DNA from: Augochlora pura
Taxonomy: Eukaryota > Arthropoda > Insecta > Hymenoptera > Halictidae
DNA: 64,000 nucleotides
Assembly: GCF_028453695.1 (NCBI RefSeq)
Contig: NC_135781.1
Location: 30,813,640 to 30,877,639, forward strand
Direction: 5' to 3'
Shown: in pieces, positions 57,999 through 64,000 of the stretch
How the letters are laid out: every line of letters begins with the position of its first letter
Position numbering within the stretch: position 1 is the stretch's first letter
Position numbers and translations under genes: made by a program
The notes under the pieces: generated by a model
Databases searched by the model: none
What the model saw: only the letters and a program-made list of their open reading frames with translations
What the model was told of the DNA's origin: nothing

Positions 57999-58175
57999 TT
58001 CCTAGGTAGCGTCGTCGCGACGTCACCCTTTCTTTTCTCTTTCTGTTGACACGCGTCGCCTTCTCCGTCGTTTCCTTTCCGGACGGTGGAACTCACCTTG
58101 ACAGAGCAAGGCCCGGCGCTACTCGCGTACCGCTTTGTTCGTCAGCGTCGGGACGCCCTGCGCCGCGTCGATCGT

Positions 58176-58435
58176 TCAGCTGTCAATGCTGAAAAGCTCT
58201 TTGTGGAGGGCTGGGAAGTCGAGGTGGGGCTGCGACCGCTTCAGCTTCGCGAGCGCGTCCATGTGGAGCAGAGAGATCTCCCGTAGCTGGGGGATCTTCG
58301 CCAGGATCGCGTCGCACACCGTCACGTCGCCCTTGATCGGCGACACGTGGTTACGGTCCAGCTCCGACCTCAGCGCCCTGATTACCGCCTGTGACAGTCT
58401 CGACACCTCCGCGAGGCCTTTCAGTCCTGGCCGAT
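58176..58435 (-). CDS. Hr3: HR3 terminal coding exon with AF-2 helix
   Basis: The acceptor TGAATTTCAG leads into RPGLKGLAEVSRLSQAVIRA and ends FPALHKELFSIDS with the stop at 58176. LHKELF is the AF-2 coactivator-binding helix, as in RORs (LYKELF). The 85 residues have normal length for the family. Confidence 0.96.
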
Positions 58436-61400
58436 CTGAAATTCAGGCGTCATACGTCAGTAACGATGTCTTAATCATTAATCTTAATTGTTAATCAATG
58501 CCACGTGTTTTGTAAAAGGTTCGAGATTGTGCAATACAGTTCAAAGAGAAATAACAGAGCTTTAAGTCAGGTTATGCCAGGTTATGTCTGATTCAAGATT
58601 GTACAATATAGTTCAAAGAGAAGTAACAGAGCTTTAAGTCATCACTTTGCTAATCTTTGATTTGTTAAGGAAACATAAGTCTTTGTAGTTTTTAAAGTTT
58701 CTAAGCACATATGTTAGCACTGTATCGTTTCATTAAATGTAGACCTTTTCCAGGGTGGTATTAAACATTCTATGATAAATAAATTATTCTATGGTGTAGA
58801 GTAGGGAAAATTAGAGATGGTTTAAGTCATCACTTCGCTGATTTCCCATATGTTAATGAAATACAAGCTTTTGAAATTCTTCGAATTCCTAAGTACTGTA
58901 TCATTTCATTGAATAAAAAGCTTTCCATTACTATCGTATACTCTATAAGAAATAAATTGCTGTAAAACATACAATATGAAAAATTAAAGACTATCTATGT
59001 GATCATTCTGTTCTCTTTTAATTACCTCATACAACACGAAGCCAAACTAATACATAACTCCATTCCTTATCAACCGATGTCAGACCGAACCGCAATCACT
59101 TTATAAAATACGAGCCCTTAAAAGTTCCCACGCGTTAAATTACCTCGTATCTTGCTCGATCGTTTTTCAGAAAAATCAAGGGTAGATCTTAATTAACGCA
59201 GCACGGTTCGCCCTAAGACGGCACGTTGTATAAAAAAGGATAGCACATTAGAAGTTATCAGATGTCGAGAAGATTGAGCCATTATAATTTCATTCCTTTA
59301 GTGCTTGTCGAATTAACTTCACCCCCATTATCGTCGGAAACAAAAGATTATAGAGTAGAAGAATCCTTTTAACTAAAAGGATTGAGAAAGTCGAAGCCAA
59401 CGTAATGGTATTCGTTTTATACGTCGTAATAGGACACTAGTCCACTTCTACCGCCCCCCCCCCACCCCCACCCTCCTCATCTCCGTTAAAGTACTCTACT
59501 TTGCTTTTTCATTGACTGGCAAAAACTTATCCGTAACGACCGGCCGGATTAACCAAAGCAGGTTGCGTCTTTGCTACACCGGATCGGATACTTGCCTCTT
59601 TGTATCGCAATATTCTGAAATCGTCGTACGACCATTTACATATTTATCCACGGTATCCCTTTGTACGAGGATTAAAGCTTGGACTATGCGCTATTGTAGC
59701 CTCGCCCCTCAAAAATCCAAAACTTCGATCGTTTTGAAAGTGTATTAAAATTGTCGTCGAATTTATACAGTCAACAAGAATAGATTGAATATTATATAAA
59801 TAATAGTCTTTTGTAGTAGGATATCAGGCTCGACGATGATTTTCTTCTCTCGCTATGAATTTTACTAACCAGGACTGTAGAGAACCGCTGCGCTGTAAAG
59901 CGCTAGCTCCGTTTCCGTGAGCTTCAATTCGGCGATACTCCTGGCCATCTCGAACACGCACGAAACGAGCTTCATTTCCGCTGTGTCCGTCGTGTAAAAC
60001 GCGTCCTGCGGCAACATTGTGTCGCCGTAGAGGACGCAGTTCTGCTGGAGATCTAGGTACCTGCTCATACGTAGCACAGCCAACTCGAAGGAACCTGAAA
60101 ACACGTGTCGTTTACGTAAATTTGCCTCGAAGCGCGCCGTGCTCGCAACGGTTGCATTCTCTGCGACTCGTCCGATTGCCTCGTGGTAGCTTAGATACTA
60201 AAACGGAATCCTAGTCGCAGACGTCTCTAGCGGTCTACCCATTACATCAGCCGATGAAATATTCATCCTCGTTTACACACCGTAGTCAAATATTATTCCA
60301 GTGTTGACTTCGTCGAGATCGATGTTAGCGGTCGAACAGTGTCTTGTTTGCGATCACAATAAACAGCGTGCTCTAACTAAATGGCCGATGATTCTGCTAA
60401 TCGTGTGAAACAACCCGACAGTTCTACCGAGTGCCGGTTAGCTCTGTTCGGTCTACGTACCAGCCTTTAATAGAACAATCTGGTCGTCTTGCGAGAGCTT
60501 CATGAATCCAGGAACCATCTTGGCGAACTCGATGATCTGCTGGATAACAGCGGTTAGCTTTTGGGCGCACTCGAGCCACAGCTGTTCGTGCGCCATGTTC
60601 TTGTAGTAGATCAATCTGGTGAGGTCGTGCGGCTTCCGGAAGGACTCCTGGATCTCTTCTGTCGTCATCAGACACGTTCTTGCGTGGGCATCCGCTATCG
60701 TTTTTGAGAGCAGCTCGCTGATCTGTGCGGGATCTACGAAAACGAGAACAAATCGCCGGTTGAAATCTTGTCCTTCGTCGAACGCCGGTAAACATCGAGA
60801 GTTTAAAAGAGAATGAGTGAGAGAGAGAGAGAAAAAGAGAGATAGTGAGAGTGTGTGAGAGAGATAGTAAAAGTGTGTGAGAGAGAGAGATGCACAGATC
60901 TAACTACGACTTTACACTAACAAAAAAATAAACAAGGAACAACCACGTGTTAAACACGAGCGGAACAGACACACAGACGGGCAGACGTGTCCTCCGACGA
61001 TTCGTCACAGCGATTGTTTAGCGGATAGTGTAACAACGTAAGCGACAGATCGTTAAAGAGACAGAACAATGCGATCGGCGAATTGTTTTGGGCACCGGAG
61101 CACAGTTAAATCTTGTCTTCGGCGAAAATGCGGGACTCGGAATGCGAGAGCACGTTTTCTTAAGATCTACCGGACCAATCTGGAAGCGGCGAGACCTATC
61201 CTTGGGCTCGTTGTAAATCTCTGTAATTGCCGCAATTCCGAACTGCATTATCGCTGCAGTTAGTACAGCTATCCCTCGAGTCGATGAACTGTACACGACC
61301 CCCGCCCTTGCGCGACCCAAGCAAAAATTCATCCCACTTTGATTCGACTGCTTCGGAAACATAATTGGCCCTTTTCTGGACGTTTATATTTTTAAACAAA

Positions 61401-62596
61401 AGAAACGTTATCACTAGTTGTGGAAAATAAATTTTCATAAATTTCAAGAAATGAGAGTCGACTAAATACTAAATTTTCTCTTAACGCGTTTAATTATTTA
61501 ATAACAATACAATCGCGTCGTTTTATGCTTCTCAAGTTTCTTCTATTTCGTACCTCACGTTACCAGTTTTCCCACAAATGCAGAAAATCCGCGGTTCAAT
61601 AATCCACGCCATTAATCCGTCTGACGTTTCAGGGAATAAGCTATTATCTCTATCCCCGCGTCTTTAATAATTTTCTTCATTATTGCGCAATATTCCGCGA
61701 TCGAACTATGCTGTTGTTTCATTAACGCGATCGCTAACAGCGTCTCTAGTATTTCTACGATAAAATATGATAGAGATCAGGAAGCTATAAATTCTCGGAA
61801 CAATTATTTCTTAAACCATCACGTTCGCAAAATTAGTTCTTCACGTGAAATACCGACGCGATAATTAACGTGAGATATTTTTTAACTCGACATTATCAGC
61901 GTACGAGTTAAAAAGTAACGCACTTTAAAATCATAATTGAAAGTAAATGGAAAAGATCAAGTCGTGAAAATTGATCTTTTATTTATCTTGCACGTGAAAG
62001 ACGTATTTTTATAATTCCTAATTTTCTTTGCGGTTAAATGTGAAATAGTTGAAGCAAAGTCGAACCAGGTGGAATGAGATGAAAATGATGGAGAAACGTG
62101 CTCCCGCAGCGTCGAGCAAAGAAACGAACGATAAACGGAGTAGCCTAAGAGCGAGGCGGCAAGGAAGAGAGAAAACGAAAGGTTAGAAGAACAGAAGCGC
62201 AACTTGTCATGCCCATGCAAAGGGACACAAACGTAACCTCACATCTCGCATGGGACATACTGGGCAGACTCGGCACTTCGTCGTCCTCGGATGGATTGCT
62301 GACCCTCTGTTGCTGACCGCTCAGAAAGGTCGTCGAGTCGACCATCGTGTACGAGCCGTGGCCCAGGTTGGCGAGTTCGACGGTGGTCTCTTGCTTGACA
62401 GCAACGATTCCACCCCCGCTCAGGGAACCGGCACCACCGCCGCCGCCAGCGGCCGCACCGCCGCCGGTGCCAGAACCGCTCCCTCCACCGCCCGAGCCAC
62501 CACCACCGGATCCACCACCGTTACCACCGCCTCCGCTACTACCTCCACCACTACCCCCCGTGCTGCTTCCGGTCGTCGAGGCAGACAGCGACTTCC
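58176..62596 (-). CDS. Hr3: Nuclear hormone receptor HR3 (ROR orthologue), 3' coding exons, partial
   Basis: Four minus-strand exons (62596..62243, 60733..60461, 60094..59870, 58435..58176) join in frame, every intron in phase 1, to give about 372 residues of C-terminal protein. The hinge is a Gly/Ser-rich tract followed by VKQETTVELANLG (VKQE is a possible SUMOylation site) and MVDSTTFLSGQQQRVSNPSE. The ligand-binding domain runs from about ISELLSKTIADAHARTC through EFAKMVPGFMKLSQDDQIVLLK (the NR signature region), SFELAVLRMSRYLDLQ, ELKLTETELALYSAAVL, RPGLKGLAEVSRLSQAV and a terminal AF-2 helix LHKELF. These match insect HR3 and vertebrate ROR rather than E75 or FTZ-F1. In insects HR3 is an ecdysone-induced nuclear receptor that controls molting and metamorphosis gene timing. 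The zinc-finger DBD exons lie past the right end of the window. Confidence 0.95.
58436..59869 (-). other. Hr3: HR3 last intron, with two degenerate tandem repeats
   Basis: This 1.4-kb phase 1 intron contains two copies of a roughly 72-bp unit starting near 58520 and 58592 (shared core: attgt.caata.agttcaaagagaa.taacagagctttaagtca). It also has a diverged second duplication of about 190 bp starting near 58637 and 58825. A poly-C tract lies near 59453-59469. There is no coding sequence. Confidence 0.7.
59870..60094 (-). CDS. Hr3: HR3 ligand-binding domain exon, central
   Basis: The acceptor GTTTTCAG leads into SFELAVLRMSRYLDLQQN, then VLYGDTMLPQDAF and ELKLTETELALYSAAVL. It ends LYSP plus G at donor GTTAGT. 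LTETELALYSA is the characteristic ROR/HR3 helix 8-9 region. Confidence 0.96.
60095..60460 (-). other. Hr3: HR3 intron between LBD exons
   Basis: This 366-nt phase 1 intron has donor GTACGT and acceptor GTTTTCAG. Nothing else was recognised in it. Confidence 0.85.
60461..60733 (-). CDS. Hr3: HR3 ligand-binding domain exon, helices about 1-5
   Basis: The acceptor TTTTCGTAG leads into PAQISELLSKTIADAHARTC, then RLIYYKNMAHEQLWLECAQK and FAKMVPGFMKLSQDDQIVLL, the nuclear receptor LBD signature. The exon ends at KA plus G with donor GTACGT. Confidence 0.96.
60734..62242 (-). other. Hr3: HR3 intron between hinge and LBD exons
   Basis: This 1.5-kb phase 1 intron contains a pyrimidine-rich (on the transcript) repeat block close to its 3' end. 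No coding sequence is recognised. Confidence 0.85.
60814..60890. repeat. GA tract in HR3 intron (CT on the transcript)
   Basis: A GAGAGA/GTGTGAGAGA run about 80 nt upstream of the LBD exon acceptor. On the transcript strand it is pyrimidine-rich, opposite in orientation to the 3' UTR tracts. Confidence 0.85.
62243..62596 (-). CDS. Hr3: HR3 hinge exon
   Basis: This exon begins after the acceptor CGTACCAG with GKSLSASTTG, has a poly-Gly/Ser tract with GGGAAAGGGG-like runs, then VKQETTVELANLGHGSYT and a Gln/Ser-rich stretch ending SMSHAR. It ends at donor GTGAGG. The split codon with the next exon is Tyr (T plus AT). It lies between the off-window DBD and the ligand-binding domain. Confidence 0.88.
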
Positions 62597-64000
62597 CTGG
62601 TACGCGGAAAAGTCAAAGTTCACTGGGTCCGAGCTCTCTCCTTCTATTCTTTTCTTTTCTTTTATTTCTTTACTTCTTTCTTTATTCCCGTCTTTCTTCC
62701 CTCCTTTATTTCAGTCGTTAACAACCGTCCTTTTTTCGCCCGACCTATTGTCTAGGGGAGAGTCGCCAATATCGTGCCATTTGCGCTAGCTCTACCGATC
62801 AAATCCCCTGCTTCGCGATTGTTCAAACGACAAAGGCGCCGCGCCGCGAAATCACCGGATTTCGCGACACCCCTTTCTACCCCCGCGTCATATACGAAAT
62901 TATAAATAACTTCTGGCGCCTCTCCGTTGATTTCTCGATTTTATTTTCATCGAATAAAATAAGCGAAAAATAGAGGTTTGAATATTTTTCAATATTTTTC
63001 AATTCGTCGCTGTCACGTTGCATCGAGGTGGCCCATGTTTTTTACGGCGAAATTACGTTAACAATTGATCCGATATGGAAGCGGGATCTGGGTTCTAATG
63101 GAGGAAACGGTGTTCTAGAATATTGACGGACGTGTAAAAATTGTATGGCATACGTGATTCGTATAGACAGCCTGACAGCAGAGAGCTTAATGATTCTAAT
63201 CGAATTAGAAAGATTTAGCAGGTTGGCCTAGAAATTATTGCTCGAAAGTGAACAAACAGCACGTGATATGGTTGACACGACAGGCGAATTGTTATTAAAG
63301 TCTTTGGGTTTTCCGGTTTTAGGGGTTGATGGAATTAATGCTAGACAATTTTCGTTTCTCGATGTAAACTTCAATCTAGTTCCCCGAAATTATGCTTTTC
63401 CAAATTGTGTTATAGTATTATGTTATTCATATAGTCAAACTGACGGCTATGAACCACAATTTGGCAACTTTCCCCCCGAGTTTCCAAGAAAGATTACCAA
63501 CTTCTGACAGCATCGACTTTGAATAAACACTCGACAGCAATTCTCTCATTTCATAATCTTATATCAACACTATAGAAAATTTTAAAATATTGCTTACAAT
63601 ATTCTATACAATAACAATTTCTTTTTAAAAGAAATTCCAATAAATAAAGTGTTAAAGGGGTGGTTCCCATTGGAGAATAATAAAATCGACTAGTTTGACG
63701 CGCTGTGTTAAAACATGATGTCTCATTGTTTGATTTTCTTGAAAAACCGTGTACAATGTTGCTCGATCTACAGTTAATCATCTCGAAGCGATACCACCAG
63801 AGGAGATTACCCCCGCAAGGTGGTTCTCTGGGTAGGACCAATTAGCTGCGATCGGAACGTGGATTAGACTCTGCACGAGACGAGACTGTTTGGCAGCGCG
63901 GCAAGCCAGTTGATGAAGCGATAATTTTAGTCCGTGTAAGTTGTAAACCATTTGAACGGCTGTAATGATGGGTTGGGTTATGGTGCCCTGCTGGCTATCT
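62597..64000 (-). other. Hr3: HR3 intron upstream of the hinge exon, running off the window
   Basis: This should be the intron separating the hinge exon from the DBD exons beyond the window. No zinc-finger sequence (C-x2-C...) was found in either strand here. A 90-codon plus-strand open frame at 63238-63507 has no recognisable homology. Confidence 0.6.

Larger units (their letters stand above)
48600..58175 (-). other. Hr3: probable very long HR3 3' UTR, rich in GA and AT tracts
   Basis: This sequence follows the HR3 stop codon on the minus strand. No conserved protein could be found in any frame over about 9.5 kb. Successive CT tracts on the plus strand read as GA tracts in the transcript, mixed with TATA-type repeats, T-runs and GC-rich patches. 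Minus-strand AATAAA-type signals are plentiful at about 48.65-48.72 kb, consistent with a distal cleavage site just upstream of DCTN6. The UTR assignment is inferred from position and texture. It could equally be intergenic. Confidence 0.4.

Noticed and set aside
58176..62596. E75 or FTZ-F1 identity for the nuclear receptor
   Set aside because: The LTETELALYSA, KLSQDDQIVLLK and C-terminal LHKELF sequence fits HR3/ROR. E75 has a long extra C-terminal region, and FTZ-F1 has a different LBD.
62250..62789. 179- and 124-codon plus-strand frames with poly-Ala, poly-Thr or poly-Pro
   Set aside because: These are antisense readings of the Gly/Ser-rich hinge exon of HR3.
63238..63507. 89-codon plus-strand frame
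   Set aside because: No recognisable homology or domain. It lies in an HR3 intron and is not long enough to exceed chance in AT-rich DNA.

Overview
This is a window of animal nuclear DNA with spliced genes. It most likely comes from an insect, probably an aculeate hymenopteran such as a bee. Evidence: insect-type nuclear receptor HR3, a GBX/unplugged homeobox gene, short GT-AG introns mixed with very long ones, AT-rich DNA broken by sharply GC-rich islands, and many microsatellites. The species cannot be fixed from the sequence alone. Three protein-coding genes are supported, all on the minus strand. Most open frames in the window are chance frames in non-coding DNA.

Layout from left to right. 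1-7269 is gene-poor and probably includes the 3' UTR of the homeobox gene. 7270-24843 is unplugged/GBX (unpg): three coding exons, with the homeodomain in the last one, separated by introns of about 13 kb and 3.2 kb. 24844-46807 is a 22-kb gene desert of alternating GC-rich islands and AT-rich DNA, a plausible regulatory landscape for unpg. 46808-47809 is a complete five-exon gene for dynactin subunit 6 (DCTN6), 190 aa. 47810-58175 lies between DCTN6 and the HR3 stop codon. Most of it looks like a very long HR3 3' UTR rich in GA tracts (CT on the plus strand) and AT repeats. 58176-62596 holds the last four coding exons of HR3 (the ROR orthologue): hinge and entire ligand-binding domain. The DNA-binding-domain exons must lie beyond the right edge of the window.

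Functionally, unpg is a neural patterning transcription factor, HR3 an ecdysone-cascade nuclear receptor, and DCTN6 a housekeeping subunit of the dynactin pointed-end complex. They are not an operon or a pathway.

The most notable non-genic content is a set of short TTAA-bounded elements with inverted ends of the type TTAACCCTTTGCACTCGAAG. These fit non-autonomous piggyBac-type MITEs, with at least eight copies in two or more subfamilies. There is also an 80-bp mariner-like MITE at the left edge, a roughly 275-bp foldback element, a 36-bp minisatellite, and two CTCF-core-like sites between the gene desert and DCTN6. No bacterial-type system, CRISPR array or intact autonomous transposon was seen.
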